35,712 nucleotides of DNA from Clostridia bacterium. GTDB lineage: Bacteria > Bacillota > Clostridia > Oscillospirales > Acutalibacteraceae. Shown in pieces: positions 16,334 through 24,394 of this stretch. The stretch's first letter is position 1. Each line of letters starts with the position of its first letter. The notes beneath the pieces are model-generated. The model was not told the DNA's origin. It saw only the letters and a program-made list of their open reading frames with translations, and ran no database searches. The DNA is taken from the NCBI GenBank assembly GCA_017399065.1, contig JAFQEL010000044.1, positions 1 through 35,712 of the forward strand, written 5' to 3'. The position numbers and the translations under genes are program-made.

Positions 16334-16830
16334 CTAAGAGATCACTCAATAAAAGAGAGAAGCTGTTTTGTCTGAACTACGTGATAATGCCTGACGGACG
16401 CGAAGCCGCTGTGAAAGCGGGATATACGATGAATCCGCAGGCAGCGGCGGTGAAGCTGTTGGGACGTAAGGAAATCACGGACGAAATAGCGGCTCTGACA
16501 AAAACACAGACACCGCATATCAGTGAAGCGGCGGCAGGCTACCGAAGGCTGGCCTTTGGCAGCACGGCAGACGTACTGCGGCTCGTTTTCTGCGAGGACC
16601 CTCCGTCAAAAGAGGAGCTGAACGAAATGAACCTTTTCAATGTTGCGGAAATAAAACGCCCTAAGGGCGGCGGCATTGAAATTAAGTTTTTCGACAGGCT
16701 CAAGCCTCTTGAACGGCTTGCGGAAATGAGCGGAGAAGAATCGGTCAGCGGCGCACTGCCTTTTTATCAGGCGCTGGAAAATGCGGCAGAGCGTATAGGA
16801 GGTGCGGCTGAGGATGAGCAGGAAGACTAA
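16330..16830 (+). CDS. phage terminase small subunit
   Basis: Binds the packaging site and recruits the large subunit. From GTG 16381 the protein has 149 residues, but homology-like sequence starts earlier: AKRSLNKREKLFCLNYV, the typical N-terminal helix of small terminases, followed by DGREAAVKAGY (helix-turn-helix) and AAVKLLGRKEI. The only start near a ribosome site (GGGAAGGTGA, 16316-16325) is an ATA codon at 16330, which would give about 166 residues. Either ATA is used, helped by the overlapping upstream stop, or the ATG was mutated and GTG 16381 is a weaker start that cuts off the first helix. The C-terminal part (about 90-166) would carry the large-subunit contact. The frame ends inside the next gene. 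Confidence 0.8.
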   Translation: MAKRSLNKREKLFCLNYVIMPDGREAAVKAGYTMNPQAAAVKLLGRKEITDEIAALTKTQTPHISEAAAGYRRLAFGSTADVLRLVFCEDPPSKEELNEMNLFNVAEIKRPKGGGIEIKFFDRLKPLERLAEMSGEESVSGALPFYQALENAAERIGGAAEDEQED

Positions 16831-18094
16831 ATCGCAGGTTGCTTTCAAAGCTTTCTCTGCCAAACAGTTGACCGTGCTGACTTGGTGGTGTCCGACATCG
16901 GTGTACAGCGGTATGGATGCGATTATATGCGACGGTGCCGTGCGCTCGGGAAAGACGGTGTGTATGTCACTGTCCTTCATATCGTGGGCTATGGCAACTT
17001 TTGACGGAACATCATTGGCAATATGCGGTAAGACAATCGCATCGCTAAGGCGAAACGTCATAAGGCCTATGCTACCCGTGCTCAAAGAGCTTGGCTTTGA
17101 ATGCAGTGATAAGGTATCGCGCAACGAAATTGAAATCAGCTTCGGAGGGAAAACAAACAGCTTCTTTCTGTTTGGCGGAAAGGATGAGGGCTCAGCCTCA
17201 CTTATTCAGGGCATGACACTCGGAGGCGTACTCCTCGACGAGGTTGCTCTTATGCCCCGTTCATTTGTTGAGCAGGCTCTGGCGCGTTGTTCGCTGGATG
17301 GCTCAAAATTCTGGTTCAACTGCAACCCCGACAATCCCTTACACTGGTTTCACGAAGAATGGATAAAAAAGAGCGGTGAAAAGAACTGCCTTTATATTCA
17401 CTTCCGTATGGAGGACAATCCTTCGCTGACACCCGAAATCTTAAAAAGATACCGCAGCCTGTACAGCGGTGCGTTTTATGAGAGGTTTGTAGAAGGAAAG
17501 TGGGTTGCCGCAGAGGGACTTGTATATCCGTTTTTCAGCAGAGAAAGGCACGTATGTGCTGTGCCGCAGGGTGATTTTGAACGCTGGTACATCTCCTGCG
17601 ATTACGGTACGGTAAACCCGAGCTCATTCGGGCTGTGGGGCTTGCTTGACGGAATATGGTACAGAGTAAGTGAATATTATCACGACTCACGTGTGACGGG
17701 CGTACAATGCACGGATGAAGAGTATTACTCGGCACTTGAAAAGCTGGCTGACGGCAGAGAAATAAGTGCTGTTGCGGTAGACCCTTCGGCCGCAAGCTTT
17801 ATCGAGTGCATTCGCCGTCACGGAAGGTACAGGGTTATTCACGCAAAAAACGATGTCATAGACGGAATAAGAAAAGTCTCTGAAGCACTGAGGGCAGAGA
17901 AAATAAAAATCTGCACACCGTGCCGTGATATAGTGCGTGAATTCTCGCTCTACCGTTGGGACAGCAACTGTGTCAGGGACACACCGTGCAAAACGAATGA
18001 CCATGCAATGGACGATATGCGTTACTTTGTCACAACACTGATGAGTCAGAGTGACTGCGAGTTTTTTGCAATTGCGACAGAAAGGAAGGAGTAA
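16814..18094 (+). CDS. phage terminase large subunit
   Basis: A 426-residue packaging motor. The ATG at 16814 follows TAGGAGGT with good spacing; GTG 16802 lies in the ribosome site. The ATPase domain has Walker A GAVRSGKT (residues 41-48), Walker B GGVLLDEVAL and the coupling motif WFNCNPDNP. The RNase H-like nuclease has three acidic blocks: SCDYGT, AVDPSAAS and DHAMDDMRY. All key residues are present, so the protein should be active as ATPase and nuclease. Length and motif order fit the PBSX/XtmB-type terminases. Overlaps the small subunit by 17 bp and is followed at once by the portal gene. Confidence 0.95.
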   Translation: MSRKTKSQVAFKAFSAKQLTVLTWWCPTSVYSGMDAIICDGAVRSGKTVCMSLSFISWAMATFDGTSLAICGKTIASLRRNVIRPMLPVLKELGFECSDKVSRNEIEISFGGKTNSFFLFGGKDEGSASLIQGMTLGGVLLDEVALMPRSFVEQALARCSLDGSKFWFNCNPDNPLHWFHEEWIKKSGEKNCLYIHFRMEDNPSLTPEILKRYRSLYSGAFYERFVEGKWVAAEGLVYPFFSRERHVCAVPQGDFERWYISCDYGTVNPSSFGLWGLLDGIWYRVSEYYHDSRVTGVQCTDEEYYSALEKLADGREISAVAVDPSAASFIECIRRHGRYRVIHAKNDVIDGIRKVSEALRAEKIKICTPCRDIVREFSLYRWDSNCVRDTPCKTNDHAMDDMRYFVTTLMSQSDCEFFAIATERKE

Positions 18095-19222
18095 ATGAAA
18101 AAGAACAGAAAAAAAGCCGATGTGTCGCCCGAGGTATGCTCCGTACAGACGGGCTGTACACATAATCCGTTTTCGGTTTTTGAAACGGCGGCACCGTACA
18201 GACACGACATACAGCTCTACGGTGCACTGCGTGATGCTGTGCCGATAATTGATGCGGCAGTAACAAAACTTGTACGTCTGACGGGCGGTTTCAGTATCAG
18301 ATGTACAGACAGAAAATCGCAAGAGTATATGGACAGCTTTGTAACGGGGATATGTGTAAACGGCAACCAGGCAGGGCTTGAAGCCTTTGTGTCGGGCTAT
18401 TTTGAGCAGCTGCTGACCTACGGTACGGCAATAGGCGAGGTTGTGACCGACTGTAACGGCACACCGTGTGCGCTGTTCAATGCACCGCTTGAAAACATTG
18501 AGCTTCGCCGAAACAGAAACGGACTGAATATTGATATATATTCGCTCGCTTCCGGTCAGCCAGAGAAAATTGCGTATCCGGAGCTTACGGTGATGAGTGT
18601 GCTCAACCCCGATGCAGGTGCATTGACGGGCAATTCACTGCTCAAGGGTCTGCCGTTTGTTTCGGCTGTGCTGATGAAGATATTCCGCACGGTAGGCAAC
18701 AACTGGGAGAGACTCGGAAATATCCGATTTGCGGTTACGTATAAGCCGCAGAATGATACGCTCGACCGTGCGTATGCAAAGGAAAGGGCGATGCAGGTTG
18801 CGGAGGAATGGAGCAGTGCAATGAGCGGCGGCAGTGTAAAAGACTTTGTAGCTGTAGGTGATGTGCAGATCAAGGTAATAGGTGCCGAGGCACAGCTGCC
18901 CGACAGCGAAATACCTGTCAGACAGCTGCTGGAGCAAATTGTTGCCAAAACAGGTTTACCTCCGTTTTTGCTCGGACTTTCGTGGTCGAGCACGGAGCGT
19001 ATGTCGTCGCAGCAGGCAGATGCTTTGACGAGCGAGCTCGAGGCATATCGCAGGATTCTCACACCGGCTATAGTAAAGGTATGTGATACTGCACTAAGGC
19101 TTGTGGGGCTGCCCGGAGGCGTTGAGGTCATATGGGATGAAATAATGCTTCAGGATATGGTCGAAGCCGCACGTGCTCAGCTGTATTCCGCACAGTCACA
19201 AAGACTTATCGAAGGAGGATAA
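18095..19222 (+). CDS. phage portal protein
   Basis: A 375-residue portal subunit, the dodecameric ring through which DNA enters the head. It starts directly after the terminase stop (GGAAGGAGTAAATG). Recognisable portal features are IDAAVTKLVRLTGGFSI near the N-terminus, the LTYGTAIGEVV segment, KDFVAVGD, and the clip-to-stem region GLPPFLLGLSWSSTERMSSQ followed by a long helix with a Tyr/Arg pair (LEAYRRIL). It ends in a Gln-rich helix. It is somewhat shorter than the 450-500 residues usual for PBSX-type portals, but its ends look natural. The protease gene begins at once after its stop. Confidence 0.9.
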   Translation: MKKNRKKADVSPEVCSVQTGCTHNPFSVFETAAPYRHDIQLYGALRDAVPIIDAAVTKLVRLTGGFSIRCTDRKSQEYMDSFVTGICVNGNQAGLEAFVSGYFEQLLTYGTAIGEVVTDCNGTPCALFNAPLENIELRRNRNGLNIDIYSLASGQPEKIAYPELTVMSVLNPDAGALTGNSLLKGLPFVSAVLMKIFRTVGNNWERLGNIRFAVTYKPQNDTLDRAYAKERAMQVAEEWSSAMSGGSVKDFVAVGDVQIKVIGAEAQLPDSEIPVRQLLEQIVAKTGLPPFLLGLSWSSTERMSSQQADALTSELEAYRRILTPAIVKVCDTALRLVGLPGGVEVIWDEIMLQDMVEAARAQLYSAQSQRLIEGG

Positions 19223-20200
19223 ATGAACATAATTTATAAAAATATTTCAGGTTGTGTCAACGCCGACACGGCGGCTGAGGATGAGCTTGAGCTTATCAAC
19301 CGACACACGATAAAACCGCTGACGGCAGACGAGGTTTTCTGTTTTACGCTGACTCTTTGCGACAACGAAATTGACAGAGACTCAGAGCGTTTCAGCATAC
19401 CGTCGCTGATAAAGCTTGCTTCGCTTTTTGACGGCAGGACAGGTATCGCTGACCATAATATGAAAAGCGACAGCCAGACGGCAAGAATTTTCAAAACGTG
19501 GATCGAGGAGAGCGAAAGCGAAATTACATCGACGGGTGAAAAATACACCTGTCTTAAGGCGAGGGCATATATGCCGCGCACGCCTAAAAACGAAGATCTG
19601 ATAAAGCAAATCGAGGCAGGTATAAAAAAAGAAACAAGTGTAAGCTGTTCGGTAGCCGCTGTGAGCTGTTCTGTATGCGGTGCAGATCTTAGAAAGAAGG
19701 GCTGTAAGCATCGCAAGGGCGAGGTGTATGACGGTAAGGTGTGCCATACCGTGCTTGAAGAGCCGACGGATGCGTATGAATGGAGCTTTGTGGCTGTACC
19801 TGCACAGCCGCGAGCAGGCGTGACAAAATCGTTTGAAGCAGGTGAAGAGATGAGCATAGCTCAGATTAAAGAGAAGTCCGGCGGATACGATTCGGTTACG
19901 CTCAGTATTTCTGCGTTCGGTAAGCTTACAGACGAAATAGCGAGGCTGGAGGTGCTTGCAAAGGATGCCGAGCTTTACCGCAAAGGACTTGAGCATCAGG
20001 TGATAAAGCTCGGCACAATGGCAGTACCGTCACTGGGTACTGAGGAGTTCGCACAAATATGCTCTGCTCTTACATCCGAGCAGCTTTCGGTGCTCGAAAA
20101 AGCGTTTGCAGAGAGTGCGTCAAAGCTCTTTCCCGTAATACCTCAGCTCAGCGGCAATTGGACAAAAAACGAAAATAACAACAATGAATTCAAAATTTAA
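19223..20200 (+). CDS. phage prohead maturation protease with zinc knuckle
   Basis: A 325-residue protein. The N-terminal half fits U35-type prohead proteases: NEIDRDSERFSIPSL, the catalytic-type histidine in GIADHNM (H78) and the serine in KKETSVSCSV (near S139). A CxxC...CxH knuckle (C149, C152, C161, H163) is inserted and is followed by the family end DAYEWSFVAVPAQPRAGVTK. The C-terminal 120 residues are helical and charged, a likely scaffold part that is degraded during head maturation. AAGGAGGATAA precedes the ATG. This places a complete head assembly set upstream of the capsid gene. Confidence 0.88.
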   Translation: MNIIYKNISGCVNADTAAEDELELINRHTIKPLTADEVFCFTLTLCDNEIDRDSERFSIPSLIKLASLFDGRTGIADHNMKSDSQTARIFKTWIEESESEITSTGEKYTCLKARAYMPRTPKNEDLIKQIEAGIKKETSVSCSVAAVSCSVCGADLRKKGCKHRKGEVYDGKVCHTVLEEPTDAYEWSFVAVPAQPRAGVTKSFEAGEEMSIAQIKEKSGGYDSVTLSISAFGKLTDEIARLEVLAKDAELYRKGLEHQVIKLGTMAVPSLGTEEFAQICSALTSEQLSVLEKAFAESASKLFPVIPQLSGNWTKNENNNNEFKI

Positions 20201-20215
20201 GGAGGAAATTTAAAT

Positions 20216-21220
20216 ATGGCAAATTATGATAACATCAGACTTGAAAAAGGTCTTTACTGTACAGGTTCATTCACATCCGCACTCGAAAGCATTGACCCTT
20301 CGGAAAACTACAAGGGCAGTGCACTTGAGGGACTCGACGCATATCAGCGTCAGCTCAAGCGATTCGACATCAAGGTAAGCGGTGCAGGCAGTGACACTGT
20401 AGAAAAATTCTTCAAGACGACAGACAGTGCAACTTTATTCCCTGAATACGTTGCGAGAGCTGTACGTCAGGGCATTGAGGAGGCAAACAACCTGCCCCGT
20501 ATTATTGCATCTGTTACGAATATCGATTCGCTTGATTACCGCTCAATCACAAGCATTCCTACTGACGAAGAAAAGGCACTTGTAGCTGTTGCTGAGGGTG
20601 AGGTTATCCCCGAAACAACCGTCAGAACACGCGATAATCTCGTCAAGCTCCATAAGCGCGGCAGAATGCTTGTAGCATCCTATGAGGCTATACGTTTCCA
20701 GCGTCTTGACCTCTTTACAGTAACACTCAGACAGATCGGTGCACATATTGCAAAGGCACAGCTTGCCGATGCGATTGATACAATCATCAACGGCGACGGC
20801 AACGATAATGCTGCAGCATCTACAGCCGCAATCAGCTTAGGCGATCTTACATATGCGGATATTGTCAACCTCTGGAAGGACCTTGACCCGTATGAGATGA
20901 ACGTGCTTATTGCAAACAATGCCGATGCTGTAAATATGCTCAATATCAGCGAATTCAAGGATTCTGCGGCAGGTCTCAACTTCCACGCAACGGGCAAGAT
21001 GATCACACCTATCGGTGCAGAGCTTATCCGCTCTTCTGCAGTGCCTGAAGGTACTGTTATCGGTCTGGACAAGCGCTGTGCACTTGAGATGGTCAAGGCA
21101 GGTGAGGTTATGACCGAATATGACAAGCTCATTGACAGACAGCTTGAGCGTGCGGCAATTACGTCTATTGCAGGCTTTGCGAAGATCTTCACAGACGCAT
21201 CACGCACACTCAAGGTCTGA
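20216..21220 (+). CDS. phage major capsid protein (HK97 fold)
   Basis: A 334-residue protein behind a strong AAGGAGGAAATTTAA ribosome site, the best in the module, as expected for the most abundant structural protein. Features of HK97-type capsids are LFPEYVARAVRQGIEE, ITSIPTDEE, RTRDNLVKLHKRGRMLVASYEAIRF (N-arm to E-loop region), LADAIDTIINGDGN and the C-terminal strand region YDKLIDRQLERAAITSIAG. There is no large delta domain at the N-terminus, consistent with a separate scaffold in the protease gene. Codon use is richer in host-preferred codons than in the neighbouring head genes. Confidence 0.92.
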   Translation: MANYDNIRLEKGLYCTGSFTSALESIDPSENYKGSALEGLDAYQRQLKRFDIKVSGAGSDTVEKFFKTTDSATLFPEYVARAVRQGIEEANNLPRIIASVTNIDSLDYRSITSIPTDEEKALVAVAEGEVIPETTVRTRDNLVKLHKRGRMLVASYEAIRFQRLDLFTVTLRQIGAHIAKAQLADAIDTIINGDGNDNAAASTAAISLGDLTYADIVNLWKDLDPYEMNVLIANNADAVNMLNISEFKDSAAGLNFHATGKMITPIGAELIRSSAVPEGTVIGLDKRCALEMVKAGEVMTEYDKLIDRQLERAAITSIAGFAKIFTDASRTLKV

Positions 21221-21237
21221 GCAGGGGAGGGTGACGT

Positions 21238-21606
21238 ATGATTAACAGTCACTCTGTGCTCGCAAGACTCAGACAGCTCGTTACCCTTGACGAAGAAGGG
21301 GCAGAAAACGCTCTGCCCCTTTGCAGACTTTGTCTCGAGGAGATACTCAGCAGACTGAAGGAATCGGCTGACAGGGACGACCCGAGAATTGCTCAGGCAG
21401 CGGCAGGGCTTGCTTACTACCGCACAATAATCCGTGAAGCGGCTGACAGCGACGGCACGACAAGCTTCAAGGCAGGCGACGTAACGGTTACACGCACACC
21501 TGCCGCAATGATTGAATTTGCGTGTGTTGTCCGTGATGAAGCAATTCTGCAGGCGGCTGAGCTTTTTGAAGACTGCGGCTTTGTTTTCAGGCAGGTGGAT
21601 GTATGA
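21238..21606 (+). CDS. head-tail connector-like protein
   Basis: A 122-residue helical protein right after the capsid gene (AGGGGAGGGTGACGT as ribosome site). It consists of helices with Ala-rich faces (AQAAAGLAYYRTI) and the ending CGFVFRQVDV, in the place and size of phage head completion (adaptor) proteins of the YqbG/XkdH neighbourhood. The specific family is uncertain. Its stop overlaps the start of the next gene (ATGA). Confidence 0.65.
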   Translation: MINSHSVLARLRQLVTLDEEGAENALPLCRLCLEEILSRLKESADRDDPRIAQAAAGLAYYRTIIREAADSDGTTSFKAGDVTVTRTPAAMIEFACVVRDEAILQAAELFEDCGFVFRQVDV

Positions 21607-21932
21607 CAGCTGAACCGATTTTTAAAAAGCACGGCAGGGAAGTAACGCTGAAAGACGGTGACGCAACGGAAAGCTTTAAAGCACTGATTCAGCCGCTCAG
21701 ATATAAAAACAAGATGTATCTTGACGGAGTTTACACCGAAATCGGCTTCAACAGTCAGGGGCACTATCTGTATATCGGGCCGCCGACTCCTGACCTTACG
21801 CTTGTAAGCGAAACGGCCAGGATAGATTCCGACTCGATAAGCTACCGTATTGACCGTGCGGAAAGGGTTTACAACGGAAACGAGATTTTTTACATCTGGG
21901 CGATAATCAGGACAATAGTGGAGGTGGATTAA
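21603..21932 (+). CDS. head-tail joining (stopper-like) protein
   Basis: A 109-residue beta-rich protein that starts in the stop of the previous gene (ATGA overlap), with GCAGGTGG as ribosome site. Its pattern IQPLRYKNKMYLDGV and LYIGPPTPDLT resembles stopper or head-tail joining proteins (XkdH-like), which close the portal after packaging. The position between adaptor and tail-completion genes supports this. Sequence evidence alone is moderate. Confidence 0.65.
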   Translation: MTAEPIFKKHGREVTLKDGDATESFKALIQPLRYKNKMYLDGVYTEIGFNSQGHYLYIGPPTPDLTLVSETARIDSDSISYRIDRAERVYNGNEIFYIWAIIRTIVEVD

Positions 21933-21933
21933 T

Positions 21934-22779
21934 CTGGCAGATTCAATAAGCGCAATGCCTAAGGAAATATCCGACTGGCTGAGCGGACAGACAAAGATTT
22001 TCGGTAATATCAAGTTCCTTACGGAGTTTCCGTCTCAACCCAAGGCTACACCGCTGAGAAAAACGATAGTTTCGGTAGGTCTTGAAAGTGTAAAGATAAC
22101 TGACTTTTTTACCGAAAACAATGAGGGTGAGCTTGTGCCCGAAGAATACTGCAGGCTGGCGGAAATAAAGCTTCGCTTTTCGGTGTATGTGCCGTATTCG
22201 GCAGGTGGTACAGCTTGTCACGAGGCTTTTACTAAGATAGTGGATTGCCTTAATTTTAAAAGTGACCTTAATCTGAAGGAATCCGGCTGTGATGCAATAA
22301 CCGCTGACAGAGATGCCGAAGCGTTTGTTATGAAAAGCTGGGTCATAGCTGAGGCTCGCTTTTGTCCTGCGGAGTCATCTGCAGTTCAATATGAAGCTTT
22401 CATGCCAAAAACTCTTTTTTGCGGCTCTCATATAAATGACAGCACGATTCACGTAACAGCGGCAGAGAAGGCATCGTGGGGTCAGAAGTCCGTAACGGGA
22501 GCGTACTTCGGTACGGGTGAAAGTGAGCAGACGATAAGGCTTGGCTTCAAGCCGAGTTTTGTAGCGATAGGTGCGGCAGGAATGCCGATGTTTTCTACCG
22601 ATAATCTCGGAAATTCGTTCTGCTATGCAGGTATGGCAACTTCAAGCTTTGCAAGCACGGGAATAAAGCTCACGTCTACGGGATTTAAGGTCCTGCAGAG
22701 CTCTTCGCTCAATTATGAAAACACGTTAACCCAGCTCAATAAGCTTGGTGAAGATTATCTGTATATAGCTTTCAAATAA
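21934..22779 (+). CDS. chimeric tail-completion and tail-fibre-like protein
   Basis: The strong ribosome site GGAGGTGG ends six bases before a CTG codon at 21934, the likely start; the first ATG at 21955 has no ribosome site, and a stop lies at 21916. From that ATG, residues 1 to about 150 look like a tail-terminator or minor-capsid protein (beta strands around LRFSVYVPYSAGGTACHEAF). From about 158 it changes to a tail-fibre type end: HINDSTIHVTAAEKASWG is the usual fibre linker, then GYFGTGES-like strands with EQTIRLGFKPSFVAIGAAG. This joins two genes that lie many kilobases apart in intact phages, so the tail genes were probably deleted between them. The frame is intact. Confidence 0.75.
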   Translation: MADSISAMPKEISDWLSGQTKIFGNIKFLTEFPSQPKATPLRKTIVSVGLESVKITDFFTENNEGELVPEEYCRLAEIKLRFSVYVPYSAGGTACHEAFTKIVDCLNFKSDLNLKESGCDAITADRDAEAFVMKSWVIAEARFCPAESSAVQYEAFMPKTLFCGSHINDSTIHVTAAEKASWGQKSVTGAYFGTGESEQTIRLGFKPSFVAIGAAGMPMFSTDNLGNSFCYAGMATSSFASTGIKLTSTGFKVLQSSSLNYENTLTQLNKLGEDYLYIAFK

Positions 22780-22811
22780 CAAAAATTTATAAATAAATAG
22801 CCCTCTTGTTA

Positions 22812-22840
22812 TTGATTTTTCTTTTTGTGTGCGTTATACT
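22812..22840 (+). promoter_or_regulatory. promoter of the dapA-like gene
   Basis: TTGATT and TATACT separated by 17 bases, 32 bases before the ATG. It marks the right limit of the phage module. Confidence 0.75.
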
Positions 22841-22871
22841 GGAGAAAAAATTAAGAACAGAGGGTTTTATT

Positions 22872-23780
22872 ATGTCGAAAGAATTCAACAACCGTGGCGT
22901 ATATTCACTCATCCTCACACCTTTCAATGAGGACCGTTCAATCAACTACAATACATACGAGAAATATGTTGAATGGCAGGCACGTCAAGGTGCTGACCAC
23001 CTTTTTGCTTGCTGCGGCAGCTCCGAAATGATGGAGCTCACTCTCGATGAAAGAGAGAAGCTTGCTAAGCTTGCTGTTGAGAGAGCAGGCGGTATGTCTG
23101 TTGTTGCAACAGCAAACCTTGAGCCTACATGGCACGGTCAGCTTGAAGAAATCAAGCGTATTGAGCAGACAGGTGTTGACGGACTCGTTTTCGTTTCAAA
23201 GGGCTACTGCGGCGATAATGACCGTCTCTTTACATACCTTTCAGAGCTCAGCACACATACAACCCTTCCAATCGTTCTTTATGAGTTCCCGGGTCTCCGT
23301 CCTCATCTTATGGATGCTTCCGTTTACGGCAAGCTTGTTGAAACAGGCAGATTCGTAGGTATCAAGGACACAACCTGCAAGATTGAAACAATCAAAGAGA
23401 AGATTGCCGTTCAGGGTGATTCGGCAGTTCTTCAGGCAAATATTCCCTACCTTATGGAGGCTTATGAGGCAGGTGCACGCGGTGTTGTTGCAACACCTAC
23501 AAGCTGCGGTGCTTATCTGTTTGCTAAGATGTATGACGAATTCTTCGTACAGAACGACCGTGAGGCAGCTAACCTTACACATCAGCAGATCTGTCTTCTC
23601 GACAACTGCATTGATTCGGGCTTCTGCGCATCTGCGAAGTACCTCGTCAGCCTTTGCGGCATAGATGATTTCAATTGGTACACAAGAGGCTCACACGAGC
23701 TTGGTTCTGCACGTCTCAAGTCCATCCGTGCATTCTTTGAGTGGTGCAAGGCAACGGGCCTCAAATTCTACAACGACTGA
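22872..23780 (+). CDS. DapA/N-acetylneuraminate lyase family aldolase
   Basis: A 302-residue (beta/alpha)8 enzyme. The ATG at 22872 follows AGAGGG and a good promoter; the longer frame from 22806 lies in the promoter. The family landmarks are present: GSSEMMELTLDER, the tyrosine in PIVLYEFPG and the Schiff-base lysine in FVGIKDTTCK. The tyrosine motif is YEFP rather than the YNVP of true dihydrodipicolinate synthase, and the LTPF start is kept. It could be DapA, a sialic acid lyase or a sugar-acid dehydratase-type member; the changed loop favours something other than classical DapA. Codon use is strongly biased, so it is well expressed. A DivIVA-like gene follows after 18 bp. Confidence 0.85.
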   Translation: MSKEFNNRGVYSLILTPFNEDRSINYNTYEKYVEWQARQGADHLFACCGSSEMMELTLDEREKLAKLAVERAGGMSVVATANLEPTWHGQLEEIKRIEQTGVDGLVFVSKGYCGDNDRLFTYLSELSTHTTLPIVLYEFPGLRPHLMDASVYGKLVETGRFVGIKDTTCKIETIKEKIAVQGDSAVLQANIPYLMEAYEAGARGVVATPTSCGAYLFAKMYDEFFVQNDREAANLTHQQICLLDNCIDSGFCASAKYLVSLCGIDDFNWYTRGSHELGSARLKSIRAFFEWCKATGLKFYND

Positions 23781-23798
23781 TAAAGGCAGGTTTTTACA

Positions 23799-24341
23799 AT
23801 GGCCGAAAGCAAAAGCTTCTCTGTATCACGCAAGGGTTATAAACCCGCTGAGGTTGACGAATACGTAGCTTCGGCAGAAAGAGCATATAATGAACTGCGT
23901 GAAAGCTATGCAGCTCTCCAGACAAGGTACGACAGCCTTTTCGAAGAAAACGGCACACTCATAAAAGAGCGTGAGCAGCTCAGACAGGGCTGTAAGACTA
24001 TGGCTGCCGCACTCAAGCAGCTTAGAGAAAACACAAGCGAAGACTACAAAGCAAAATACGAGGAAGCTGTTGCACAGCTTGAAGAGCTCAAGGCTCAGCA
24101 GGCGGCTGTTCCCGCATCTGTTGCTGTCGAGCAATCATCTGCTTCACAGATGATTGAAGAGGTAGCTCAGGTCGTAAAACGCGTTGAAAGCGATGCCCGC
24201 CGTAAGGCAGAGGCTGTTACTGCCGCCGCAAAGCTTGAACAGGCACAGGCTCAGCTTATTCATTCGAGGGTGAATGAAGAGGTCAAGAGCCTTATTCAAG
24301 TGCTTGAAGGCTTCCTTGAGGAGCATGAAGAAAACGAATAA
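23799..24341 (+). CDS. DivIVA-domain coiled-coil protein
   Basis: A 180-residue protein. The N-terminus SFSVSRKGYKPAEVDEYV has the DivIVA start (F..s.rGYdp.EVD.yl), the part that senses membrane curvature. A long coiled coil (about 28-105) follows, then an Ala/Val/Pro-rich linker and a second helical part (about 115-175). DivIVA-family proteins mark cell poles and septa and direct wall growth. This one is shorter than classical DivIVA and lies in an operon with a DapA-family gene rather than in the ylm cluster, so it is probably a GpsB/DivIVA paralogue. Closed by a terminator. Confidence 0.85.
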   Translation: MAESKSFSVSRKGYKPAEVDEYVASAERAYNELRESYAALQTRYDSLFEENGTLIKEREQLRQGCKTMAAALKQLRENTSEDYKAKYEEAVAQLEELKAQQAAVPASVAVEQSSASQMIEEVAQVVKRVESDARRKAEAVTAAAKLEQAQAQLIHSRVNEEVKSLIQVLEGFLEEHEENE

Positions 24342-24350
24342 CAAAACTTG

Positions 24351-24380
24351 CAGGCGTACAAAACCGTACGCCTGTTTTTA
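24351..24380 (+). terminator. rho-independent terminator
   Basis: A perfect 9-bp stem (CAGGCGTAC with GTACGCCTG), six-base loop and TTTTTA tail, nine bases after the DivIVA-like stop. Confidence 0.9.
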
Positions 24381-24394
24381 TAGAAGGTAAAGCT

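Larger units (their letters stand above)
16184..22779 (+). mobile_element. tail-less phage head and packaging module (prophage remnant or domesticated element)
   Basis: Eight phage genes in canonical order run on one strand: terminase small, terminase large, portal, prohead protease, major capsid protein, two connectors, and a tail-completion/tail-fibre chimera. All are open without frameshifts, closely spaced, and several have strong ribosome sites. Missing are integrase, repressor, replication, tail tube, tape measure, baseplate and lysis genes. There is no obvious att repeat: the left side is the 76-bp terminator array, the right side a normal promoter for a dapA-like gene. It is either a decayed prophage or a retained capsid module. 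Confidence 0.85.

Noticed and set aside
16184-22779. encapsulin nanocompartment
   Set aside because: The capsid gene is accompanied by portal, terminase, protease and connectors, which encapsulin systems lack.
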